Below, piece after piece: positions 17,163-24,195 of a DNA stretch of 64,000 nucleotides. This stretch comes from Limnohabitans sp. Jir72 (GTDB lineage Bacteria; Pseudomonadota; Gammaproteobacteria; Burkholderiales; Burkholderiaceae_C), in assembly GCF_003063575.1 (NCBI RefSeq), contig NZ_NESC01000010.1, forward strand, positions 1-64,000. The letters run 5' to 3'. The first letter of the stretch is position 1. Every line of letters starts with the position of its first letter. The notes beneath the pieces were generated by a model, which worked only from the letters and a program-made list of their open reading frames with translations, was not told the origin of the DNA and did not search any database. Position numbers and translations under genes: made by a program.

Positions 17163-18128
17163 ATGCGATTTTCTTCACGAACCGTGGGCTTGGCCTCGGC
17201 AGTCATCACGGTGCTCATCTGGACCGGTTTCATTGTCATTGCGCGGGCCTCGGCCTCGCGTGGGTTGTTGCCGCTGGACATTGCGCTGGCCCGCATTTTG
17301 GGCGCCAGTGCGGTGCTCTTGCCCTGGGCCTGGTGGCTCATGCGACCGGCCCGCCAGCGCGGCGAGCAGGTGGGCTCATTGTTCGGCTTGTCGCCACTGC
17401 CTTGGGGGCAGACGGTGCGTGCCGGCTTTTTTGGCGGCTTGCTCTACGCTGTGTTGGCCTACAGCGGTTTCTTTTTTGCCCCTGCAGCGCACGCCTCAGT
17501 CCTGATGCCGGGCAGCTTGCCCTTGTGGACCACTTTGTTGGCTTGGCTGGTGCTGCGCGAAAAAATCCCGAACAGCCGCGTGCTGGGCTTGGGCTTCATC
17601 GTGATGGGTGACTTGCTGGTCGGCGGTGTGAGCTTGCTGAGGGCCTTCGATGGCGGTGATGTCTGGAAGGGCGATGTGCTGTTCATGACGGCGGCTTTTT
17701 GCTGGTCTGCCTACAGCGTCACGGTGCGCCGTTATGGGCTGGACGCGGTGCGTGCCACCATGGCCATCACCGCTTTTGCATTTGTGTTCTTTGTACCCGC
17801 TTATGCGCTGTTGACCTTCACAGGCGTGCTGCCTACGCATTTGACGCAAGCGCCTTGGTCCGAGATCCTTTTTCAGACCGCCTTTCAGGGTGTGGGCTCG
17901 GTGGTGATTTCGGGCATCACCTTCACGCAGATGGTGCGTCACTTCGGCCCCGTGAGATCGACCATGATCACCGCCTTGGTGCCGGGCTTGTCGGCCTTGG
18001 GGGCGGTGTGGTTCTTGGGTGAACCCATGCACTGGAACTTGCTGGCCGGGCTGGCGCTGGTCACCGGCGGCATTTTGTTTGGGGTGCGACAGGCCAAGCC
18101 TGTGCCCGCTGCTGGAGTCAAGGCATGA
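17163..18128 (+). CDS. EamA/DMT-superfamily transporter
   Basis: About 321 residues with ten hydrophobic segments in two EamA repeats, the arrangement of drug/metabolite exporters of the YdcZ/RhaT-like superfamily. The second repeat includes GDVWKGDVLFMTAAFCWSAY and ends LAGLALVTGGILFGVRQ. I chose the ATG giving MRFSSRTVG; upstream in-frame ATG codons at 17142 and 17151 are alternatives. The stop codon overlaps the start of tsaB by four bases. The transported compound is unknown. Confidence 0.85.
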   Translation: MRFSSRTVGLASAVITVLIWTGFIVIARASASRGLLPLDIALARILGASAVLLPWAWWLMRPARQRGEQVGSLFGLSPLPWGQTVRAGFFGGLLYAVLAYSGFFFAPAAHASVLMPGSLPLWTTLLAWLVLREKIPNSRVLGLGFIVMGDLLVGGVSLLRAFDGGDVWKGDVLFMTAAFCWSAYSVTVRRYGLDAVRATMAITAFAFVFFVPAYALLTFTGVLPTHLTQAPWSEILFQTAFQGVGSVVISGITFTQMVRHFGPVRSTMITALVPGLSALGAVWFLGEPMHWNLLAGLALVTGGILFGVRQAKPVPAAGVKA

Positions 18129-18880
18129 GCCCGACCACGCCCGAGTTGCGCTGGCTGGCGTTTGACACCAGCACCGATGTCTTGTCCTTGGCCGTGGCCC
18201 GGGGCGAGCGGGTCTGGGTGCAGACCCTGCCCGGTGGCGCGCAGTCGTCCAGCGGTTTGATCCCGGCGGTGCTGGCCATGTTGGCCGAGGCCGACATGCC
18301 GCTGGCTTCGCTGACGGCCATTGTGTTTGGCCGGGGCCCAGGCTCCTTCACGGGTTTGCGCACCGCATGCGCTGTGGCCCAGGGCCTTGCTTTTGGTGCC
18401 GACATTCCGGTCTTGCCGGTCGACACTTTGTTGGCCGTGGCCGAAGAGGCGCGTTGGCAGCGTGTGCAAGGTGGTGCAGCCGATGCCGATTTGTCGGTGC
18501 TGGCCATGCTGGACGCCCGCATGAACGAGGTCTACAGCGCCGCTTACCAATGGTCATTGGCCAGCCAGTCTTGGCAAGGCTCGTCGGCCTTGCAGGTCAG
18601 TGCGCCCGAAAAAATGCAGGCTCCCGGCAGTCAGCTGCTGGCGGGCAATGTGTTTGAAGCCTATGGCCCCCGTCTGGTCATGCCAGGCGATCGTTGCCAG
18701 GCTTTGCCCACAGCGGCGGCATTGTTGCGCTTGGCCCCGAGCCTCTGGGCGCAAGGCCTGGCCGTGCCGGCCGATCAGGCCATGCCCTTGTACATCCGCG
18801 ACAAAGTGGCCAACACCACCGCCGAGCGCGAGGCCATGAAAGCCCAGGCCGCTGCGGCCAAGGTGGCTTCAAACCCATGA
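18125..18880 (+). CDS. tsaB: tRNA t6A modification factor TsaB
   Basis: TsaB is an inactive ASKHA-fold paralogue that partners TsaD and TsaE in transferring threonylcarbamoyl to A37 of tRNA. The 251-residue protein has the N-terminal AFDTSTDVLSLAV strand-loop and the diagnostic GRGPGSFTGLRTACAVAQGLAFG region (core GPGSFTGLR). Length fits the family. It overlaps the upstream transporter gene and downstream rimI by four bases each, giving a tight three-gene unit. The tsaB-rimI pairing is a conserved gene order. Confidence 0.94.
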   Translation: MSPTTPELRWLAFDTSTDVLSLAVARGERVWVQTLPGGAQSSSGLIPAVLAMLAEADMPLASLTAIVFGRGPGSFTGLRTACAVAQGLAFGADIPVLPVDTLLAVAEEARWQRVQGGAADADLSVLAMLDARMNEVYSAAYQWSLASQSWQGSSALQVSAPEKMQAPGSQLLAGNVFEAYGPRLVMPGDRCQALPTAAALLRLAPSLWAQGLAVPADQAMPLYIRDKVANTTAEREAMKAQAAAAKVASNP

Positions 18881-19374
18881 GCGCTGTCATGCCCTCAGGC
18901 CGCGCGCAGCCGACCGAAGCCATCCGCAATGCCGTGACCTTGCGGACCATGACGCCCGAGAACCTCGATGCGGTCATGGCCATCGAGCAAGCGGCCTACA
19001 GCCACCCTTGGTCGCGCGGCAATTTCAGGGATTCATTGAACCCGCTGTTCGATGCCCAATGCCTGTGGCTGGGCGACGAACTGCTGGGCTATTTTCTGGC
19101 CATGCACGGCGTGGAAGAAATGCATCTGCTCAACATCACCGTGGCGCCAGCGCACCAGGGCGAAGGCTGGGGCCACATGATGTTGGATGCCTTGTCACTG
19201 ATCTCGCGCAACGTGGGCGCCCAAACGCTGTGGCTGGAGGTGCGCCAGAGCAATGCCCGCGCCTTGCAGGTTTACACGCGCTACGGTTTTGTCCGTGTGG
19301 GCCTGCGCAAGGATTACTATCCTGCAGACCGCCAGCAGCGTGAACACGCGGTGGTGATGAGTTTGAAGCTGTGA
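18877..19374 (+). CDS. rimI: Ribosomal protein alanine N-acetyltransferase RimI
   Basis: The GNAT-family enzyme acetylates the N-terminal alanine of ribosomal protein S18 in E. coli. The 165-residue protein has the fold's acetyl-CoA loop HQGEGWGHMML, preceded by LLNITVAP, and the typical C-terminal block QSNARALQVYTRYGFVRVG. The start overlaps the tsaB stop (ATGA), which fixes it over longer in-frame options. The conserved context tsaB-rimI supports the specific name. Confidence 0.9.
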   Translation: MSAVMPSGRAQPTEAIRNAVTLRTMTPENLDAVMAIEQAAYSHPWSRGNFRDSLNPLFDAQCLWLGDELLGYFLAMHGVEEMHLLNITVAPAHQGEGWGHMMLDALSLISRNVGAQTLWLEVRQSNARALQVYTRYGFVRVGLRKDYYPADRQQREHAVVMSLKL

Positions 19375-19387
19375 ACCGGACGTATTG

Positions 19388-20302
19388 ATGAGCGACCCCA
19401 CCCGATTTGACTTGGACGACCGCCAACGCGCCATGCTGGCCGAGATGGGCGTGCGCGTGTGGTGGCCATCCACCCCGGCCGAGCCTGCGGCCCAAGCCAT
19501 GCCCGCTGCGTCAGCGCCCGAAGCGGCCTCTGCCGTGGTGTCTACGGTGGCACATCTGTCGGCCACAACGGCGGCGCCGACCGCGACAGCTTCCACAGCA
19601 CCCACCGCCGCCCCGTCAGTGGCGCCACGCCCCCCGCAAGCTGCACCCGTTCGACCTGCGCCAGCACGTCCTGCGGTTGTGCCGGTGCCGCTGCTGCCCA
19701 CCCGGCCGCTGGCCGAAGGCGTGGACCGCATGGACTGGACCGCGCTGCAAGAAACCGCGGCGGCTTGCCAAGCTTGTGACTTGTGTGCTCAGCGCAAAAA
19801 ATCTGTCTTTGGCGTGGGCGACCCACAGGCCCCATGGATGGTCATTGGCGAAGCGCCAGGCGAGGAAGAAGAGCAAGCGGGTGAACCTTTTGTGGGCCAG
19901 TCCGGCCAATTGCTCGACAACATGCTCAAGGCCGTGGGCCTGAGCCGCCAGGCGAAGGGCGAGAGCGAAGGCGAAAGCGGTGTCTACATCGCCAACGCCA
20001 TCAAGTGCCGACCACCGGGCAACCACAACCCCACGCCGCAAGAGCTGGCCACCTGTGCGCCCTATCTGGCGCGGCAGGTGGCTTTGGTGCAGCCCAAGAT
20101 CATCTTGCTCATGGGCCGCTTTGCCGTGCAATCGGTGCTGCAAACGACCGAGCCCATCGGCAAGCTGCGCGGTCAGGTCCACACCTACCAAGGCGTGCCG
20201 GTGGTGGTGACCTACCACCCCGCTTATTTGCTGCGCAACCCTGCCGACAAGGCCAAGGCCTGGGCCGATCTGGTGCTGGCGCTCAAGACGGCGCAGGGCT
20301 GA
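19388..20302 (+). CDS. Uracil-DNA glycosylase, family 4 (iron-sulfur)
   Basis: This base-excision repair enzyme removes uracil from DNA. The catalytic domain (about residues 115-300) shows the family 4/5 motif IGEAPGEEEE, the Fe-S cysteines (CQACDLC at the domain start, then IKCRPPGNHNP and LATCAPYL), and the C-terminal HPAYLLR motif. Residues 1-110 are a low-complexity Ala/Pro/Thr-rich extension with no recognisable domain, seen in many proteobacterial members. The ATG at 19388 is preceded immediately by an in-frame TTG. The gene converges with the EamA gene downstream. Confidence 0.9.
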   Translation: MSDPTRFDLDDRQRAMLAEMGVRVWWPSTPAEPAAQAMPAASAPEAASAVVSTVAHLSATTAAPTATASTAPTAAPSVAPRPPQAAPVRPAPARPAVVPVPLLPTRPLAEGVDRMDWTALQETAAACQACDLCAQRKKSVFGVGDPQAPWMVIGEAPGEEEEQAGEPFVGQSGQLLDNMLKAVGLSRQAKGESEGESGVYIANAIKCRPPGNHNPTPQELATCAPYLARQVALVQPKIILLMGRFAVQSVLQTTEPIGKLRGQVHTYQGVPVVVTYHPAYLLRNPADKAKAWADLVLALKTAQG

Positions 20303-20305
20303 TAT

Positions 20306-21190
20306 TCAAGCAGCGGTTTTTTGCGGCCACAGCACCGCCGCGATCGACACCATCATCAAACCCACGGCGGCCCAGTCTTGCCAGTGCAGCACCTCGCCCA
20401 GCAGCACCGCGCCGCTGAAGACCCCCAGCACCGGGATCAGCATCACGCTGAGCGTGGAGGCCACGGGCGGCAGGCTGCGCGCCAGGTAGAACCAGGCCGC
20501 TTGCGCAAAGCCGAACACCAGCAAGGCATTGAAAGCGATGGCGCCCCAAGTCGCATCGGACGGCGCATGCCATTGATCGCGCTCGAGCAACAAGGCCAAT
20601 GCCGTCATCACCACCGTGGTCAGGGCTGCCATCCAAAACGAAATCGTCAGCGTGGGCACCGGCATTTTGGTGCGCCGCAGCAGCTGTGTGCCCAGCGCCC
20701 AGGTGCTGGCCGCGCCCAAAGCCAGCAACACGCCCAAGGGCTTGCCGCTCAGGTTGGAGATCTCGTGCCACAGCAGCAAAACCACCCCCAGCGATGCCGC
20801 CGCCACCCCGCCCCAAGCCCGCTTGGCCAGCCGATCGCCAAACACCAGCGCGCCCAGCACCGCAGAAAACATGGGCATGGTGTAACCCAAAATCGCCGCC
20901 CGCCCGCTGGACAAAGACTGCACCGCCACGATGATCAGCCCGTGCCAGAAAAACATGTTGAAAGTGGCCAGGGTTAGCAGCTCGCGCCAATGCTTGCGCT
21001 CGATGCGAAACGGCACGCCCTGGGCCAGCAGCACCAAGCCCAACACCGGCGTGCCCAGCCACATGCAAATGGTCCGAAAGGTCAGCGGCGGAAATCCGGT
21101 GACGCCGATTTTCATGATCGGCCAGTTGACGCCCCAAACGAGGGTGAGCAGGACCAGAACAGTCCATTGACGTGGTGTGAGTTTGTGCAT
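20306..21190 (-). CDS. EamA/DMT-superfamily transporter
   Basis: The 294-residue integral membrane protein has ten predicted helices and two EamA repeats. The N-terminal helix reads VLVLLTLVWGVNWPIMKIG, the family signature for RhaT/YedA-like exporters. It is not closely alike to the EamA protein at 17163 by eye. The ATG at 21190 gives MHKLTPRQW; another at 21199 would add three residues. A longer open frame runs upstream against pyrF but is not coding. It diverges from pyrF. Substrate unknown. Confidence 0.85.
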   Translation of the reverse strand: MHKLTPRQWTVLVLLTLVWGVNWPIMKIGVTGFPPLTFRTICMWLGTPVLGLVLLAQGVPFRIERKHWRELLTLATFNMFFWHGLIIVAVQSLSSGRAAILGYTMPMFSAVLGALVFGDRLAKRAWGGVAAASLGVVLLLWHEISNLSGKPLGVLLALGAASTWALGTQLLRRTKMPVPTLTISFWMAALTTVVMTALALLLERDQWHAPSDATWGAIAFNALLVFGFAQAAWFYLARSLPPVASTLSVMLIPVLGVFSGAVLLGEVLHWQDWAAVGLMMVSIAAVLWPQKTAA

Positions 21191-21226
21191 GACCGGCATC
21201 TTAGCCCTCGCCTTTAAAATGGGCAC

Positions 21227-22069
21227 ATGACCTTCCTTGACATGTTGCGCACCGCCGAGCGCCAAAACGGCTCCATGCTTTGTGTGGGCTTGGACCCTGA
21301 GCCCACCAAGTTCCCGGACCGCATCAAGGGCGATTCGAACAAGATCTACGATTTTTGCGCATCCATCGTCGATGCCACCGCCGATCTGGTGAACAGCTTC
21401 AAACCCCAAATTGCCTACTTTGCCGCCCACCGCGCCGAAGGCCAGCTCGAGCGCCTGATGGAGCACATGCGCCGCGTGGCACCCCATGTGCCGATCATCT
21501 TGGACGCCAAGCGTGGCGACATCGGATCGACCGCCGAGCAATACGCCATCGAAGCCTTCGAGCGCTACGGCGCCGACGCCGTGACCCTGTCGCCCTTCAT
21601 GGGCTGGGACTCGGTGGCCCCGTATTTGAAGTACCACGGCAAAGGCGCGTTCTTGCTGTGCCGCACCTCTAACCCCGGCGGTGACGACCTGCAAAACCAA
21701 CGCCTCGCGTCTGTGGAAGGCCAGCCATTGCTGTACGAGCACGTCGCCAAACTGGCCCAAGGTCCCTGGAACCTGAACGGCCAGCTGGGTCTGGTGGTCG
21801 GTGCGACCTACCCGGCCGAGATCGAACGCGTGCGCGCATTGGCCCCCACCGTGCCCCTGCTGATCCCCGGCGTGGGCGCACAAGGCGGCGACGCCGTGGC
21901 CACCGTCAAGGCCGGCTGGCGCGCCAACCCCGATGGCTCCAGCGCCGGCCCCATCATCGTCAACTCATCGCGTGCGGTGCTTTATGCATCGAGCGGTGAT
22001 GACTTTGCCGCGGCTGCCCGCAAGGTGGCCATGCAAACGCGGGATACGCTGGAAGCGGCCAAGCGCTGA
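21227..22069 (+). CDS. pyrF: Orotidine 5'-phosphate decarboxylase (type 2)
   Basis: The enzyme makes UMP from OMP in pyrimidine synthesis. The 280-residue protein has the catalytic [15 protein letters not shown] motif (Lys and Asp of the active site), the N-terminal [12 protein letters not shown] and the C-terminal phosphate-binding [11 protein letters not shown]-like region ([10 protein letters not shown]). The length and motif set fit the longer type 2 group found in betaproteobacteria and mycobacteria. It marks the left boundary of the defence island that begins 28 bases downstream. Confidence 0.95.
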   Translation: MTFLDMLRTAERQNGSMLCVGLDPEPTKFPDRIKGDSNKIYDFCASIVDATADLVNSFKPQIAYFAAHRAEGQLERLMEHMRRVAPHVPIILDAKRGDIGSTAEQYAIEAFERYGADAVTLSPFMGWDSVAPYLKYHGKGAFLLCRTSNPGGDDLQNQRLASVEGQPLLYEHVAKLAQGPWNLNGQLGLVVGATYPAEIERVRALAPTVPLLIPGVGAQGGDAVATVKAGWRANPDGSSAGPIIVNSSRAVLYASSGDDFAAAARKVAMQTRDTLEAAKR

Positions 22070-22097
22070 CAGTCGCAGGCTCTACAGGAGCAAAAAC

Positions 22098-22532
22098 ATG
22101 GCGCTGGACGTGCAACAACTCAACAGAAGGTGTGACACGCTGGAGCAAGCCATATTGGGGGTCAAACAACACCCCGAAGCCACAGATGGCGTGTTGTTTG
22201 ACCTGTACCGCAACGCCGCCATCAAGAGCTTCGAGCTGTCGTTGGAAACCGCAGGCAAGTTGCTGCGAAAAGCGCTCAAAGCCTTTGAGGCATCGCCCCG
22301 CACCGTAGACGCCTTGGTGTTCAACGATGTGTTGCGCCATGCGGGTAAGCACGGTGTATTGAGCAGCGCCGAGGTAGAGCGTTGGCTGGCCTATCGGGCC
22401 AATCGCAACAGCACCGCGCATGACTACGGTGCAGGCTTTGCCAACGACACCTTGCAGCTCTTGCCTGCCTACTTGCAAGATGTGCGCGTCTTGGCCGCTG
22501 CACTGCAAAAGGTGTTTGATGCCAGCGCTTGA
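22098..22532 (+). CDS. HEPN-domain toxin of a HEPN/MNT pair (HepT-like, HI0074 family)
   Basis: The 144-residue alpha-helical protein resembles the HI0074 'nucleotidyltransferase substrate-binding' family, whose members act as HepT ribonuclease toxins. The HEPN catalytic motif R-X4-H-X-Y is intact at R103, H108 and Y110 (RNSTAHDY). In known pairs, the partner MNT enzyme neutralises HepT by adding AMP to the motif tyrosine, and Tyr110 is the equivalent residue. An AGGAG ribosome binding site at 22086-22090 supports the ATG. The gene overlaps the downstream MNT gene by 14 bases. Toxicity itself is inferred from the family. Confidence 0.85.
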   Translation: MALDVQQLNRRCDTLEQAILGVKQHPEATDGVLFDLYRNAAIKSFELSLETAGKLLRKALKAFEASPRTVDALVFNDVLRHAGKHGVLSSAEVERWLAYRANRNSTAHDYGAGFANDTLQLLPAYLQDVRVLAAALQKVFDASA

Positions 22533-22842
22533 GCTGGCTGCGCTCGACTTGTCCGAGCGCCATCGTCAGAAGCTGCAAGCACTGCTGGCCTTGCACACCC
22601 CCCATGCACAAGTGTGGGCCTATGGCAGCCGCGTTAACGGCAATGCCCACGAAGGCAGCGACCTGGACTTGGTGCTGCGAAACCCCGCAAATTTGAGCCA
22701 AGACGTACAAGGCTGGGATCAGCTGAAAGATGCCTTGCAAGCCAGCGACTTGCCCATGCTGGTGGACGTGCATTTGTGGTCGCGACTGCCGCAGGCGTTT
22801 CACGCGAACATTGCAGCGGCATACGTGGTCTTGCAGGCTTGA
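22519..22842 (+). CDS. MNT-domain antitoxin nucleotidyltransferase (MntA-like)
   Basis: This is a 107-residue minimal nucleotidyltransferase. The polymerase-beta-fold motif GSRVNG at residues 36-41 is followed by SDLD at 47-50, giving the two metal-binding aspartates, and a third candidate Asp lies near residue 83 (LVDVHLW). The first motif reads GSR where many enzymes have GSF or GSY; MntA antitoxins commonly keep GSR. The family inactivates HepT by AMPylation. The 14-base overlap with the HEPN gene indicates coupled translation. The pair sits directly upstream of the cas operon on the same strand. Confidence 0.85.
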   Translation: MPALELAALDLSERHRQKLQALLALHTPHAQVWAYGSRVNGNAHEGSDLDLVLRNPANLSQDVQGWDQLKDALQASDLPMLVDVHLWSRLPQAFHANIAAAYVVLQA

Positions 22843-22863
22843 TTTAAAACGGCGCACAGACGG

Positions 22864-23163
22864 TCACCTTGTGCCGGGGTGCTCCGCAATGAATTGACGC
22901 AGCGCAGCGTCAATGCGTGTTTGCCAGCCATCGCCGCTGGCTTTGAAATGATCCAGCACTTCGGGTGACAGCCGAATGCCGACCCGCACCTTCGTCGCAT
23001 CTGCCTTGGGGCGACCGCGTGGTGTCAGTAAAGCGTCTGTGCTCGCTGGGCTGAAGATGCTGGCCAGCACCTCACGCGCAGGCTGTGCTTGGACAAAGTC
23101 TTTTTTGGTCCAGGTAGGGTTGTCAATGTCGGGGGTGTGCTGTTGAGTTCTGCGGTGGCTCAT
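22864..23163 (-). CDS. Orphan BrnA-type ribbon-helix-helix antitoxin
   Basis: The 99-residue protein's last 45 residues match the BrnA/DUF4415 pattern: KVRVGIRLSPEVLDHFKASG, then a GWQTRIDAALRQFIAEH helix. BrnA is normally encoded just after the ribonuclease toxin BrnT and represses its own promoter. Here the upstream side (23164-23214) holds no brnT and leads straight into divergent cas1, and the downstream neighbour is the convergent MNT gene. It is therefore a solitary antitoxin and may act purely as a DNA-binding regulator. The N-terminal half is polar and unremarkable. Confidence 0.8.
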   Translation of the reverse strand: MSHRRTQQHTPDIDNPTWTKKDFVQAQPAREVLASIFSPASTDALLTPRGRPKADATKVRVGIRLSPEVLDHFKASGDGWQTRIDAALRQFIAEHPGTR

Positions 23164-23214
23164 GGCAGTTGGTTGCGTGTTTATTTGATAATAAGTATTT
23201 CATAAATAATTTAT
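23164..23214 (+). promoter_or_regulatory. AT-rich divergent promoter region between the BrnA-like gene and cas1
   Basis: This 51-base region is strikingly AT-rich beside high-GC genes. TTGATA at 23185-23190 can serve as a -35 element for cas1, with a weak TAATTT -10 at 23207-23212. Two nested symmetric elements are visible: TTATTT (23181-23186) with AAATAA (23204-23209), and AATA-AG-TATT (23190-23199). No Shine-Dalgarno sequence precedes the cas1 ATG, so transcripts may be nearly leaderless. The promoter positions are a visual estimate. Confidence 0.45.
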
Positions 23215-24195
23215 ATGAAGCCATCGATAGCGTCTGGCGATCTCAAATCAATCCTGATATCCAAGCGCGCGAACTTGTACTACTTGGAATACTGCCGCGT
23301 CTTGTGCAATGGCGGTCGAGTGGAGTTTGTGACCGACGAGGGCAAGCGCTCGTTGTACTGGAACATTCCCATTGCGAATACGACCACAGTGCTGTTGGGC
23401 AACGGCACATCGGTCACGCAAGCGGCCATGCGCGAATTGGCCAAGGCGGGCGTGCTGGTCGGGTTTTGCGGAGGCGGGGGTACGCCGCTGTTCAGTGCCA
23501 ATGAAATGGATGTCGAAGTCGCTTGGTTCTCACCGCAAAGCGAATACCGACCCACCGAATATTTGCAACACTGGGTGCGCTTTTGGTTTGACGATGCGTT
23601 GCGGTTGCAAGCTGCCAAAACGCTGCAAACCATTCGCCTGGCGCGCATCCGTCAGCACTGGGGTAGCGCCCGACCGTTGCGCGAGGCAGGTTTTCTGGTT
23701 GATCCTGCCGTTTTGGGTGCGGCATTGGACGCCGCGCAGCACAGTGTTGACGCCGCCGCTGACACCAACCACCTCTTGGCTGCTGAAGCGCACTTGACCA
23801 AGCAGCTTTACAAGATGGCTGTGAATGCGATGGGTTACGGCGAATTCACACGCTCCAAACGCGGCGGCGGCACCGACCCAGCCAACCGATTTTTGGACCA
23901 CGGCAATTACCTGGCGTATGGATTGGCCGCCAGCGCGACCTGGGTTTTGGGCTTGCCCCACGGCTTGGCCGTGCTGCATGGCAAAACACGCCGAGGTGGT
24001 TTGGTGTTTGATGTAGCGGACTTGGTAAAAGACGCGCACATCCTGCCACAGGCCTTTGTGTCTGCCATGCGTGGCGATGACGAAGCAGCCTTTCGCCGCG
24101 CCTGCATCGAGCAGCTCACGCAGACTGAGGCGCTGGATTTCATGATCGACCAGCTCAAAGACATTGCGGTCACCATCGGCAGGCTTGCACCATGA
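23215..24195 (+). CDS. cas1: CRISPR adaptation integrase Cas1, type I-F
   Basis: Cas1 integrates new spacers into the array with Cas2, here supplied by the Cas2-3 fusion. The 326-residue protein has the acidic/histidine metal site at E191 (LLAAEAHLTKQ), H255 (LAVLHGK), D266 and D269 (VFDVADLVKDA). This pattern sits one residue from the Pseudomonas aeruginosa type I-F Cas1 numbering. Length is typical of I-F Cas1. The ATG lacks an evident ribosome binding site, and the only upstream in-frame codons before a stop are ATA, ATT and TAT. The stop overlaps the cas2-3 start by four bases. Confidence 0.96.
   Translation: MKPSIASGDLKSILISKRANLYYLEYCRVLCNGGRVEFVTDEGKRSLYWNIPIANTTTVLLGNGTSVTQAAMRELAKAGVLVGFCGGGGTPLFSANEMDVEVAWFSPQSEYRPTEYLQHWVRFWFDDALRLQAAKTLQTIRLARIRQHWGSARPLREAGFLVDPAVLGAALDAAQHSVDAAADTNHLLAAEAHLTKQLYKMAVNAMGYGEFTRSKRGGGTDPANRFLDHGNYLAYGLAASATWVLGLPHGLAVLHGKTRRGGLVFDVADLVKDAHILPQAFVSAMRGDDEAAFRRACIEQLTQTEALDFMIDQLKDIAVTIGRLAP

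Noticed and set aside
20306-21883. Extension of the EamA transporter frame to 525 codons antisense to pyrF
   Set aside because: The conserved EamA domain starts at the ATG near 21190, and the extension lies opposite the well-supported pyrF.
23164-23214. A hidden brnT toxin gene beside the BrnA-like gene
   Set aside because: The gap is only 51 bases and AT-rich, and contains no reading frame long enough for BrnT.
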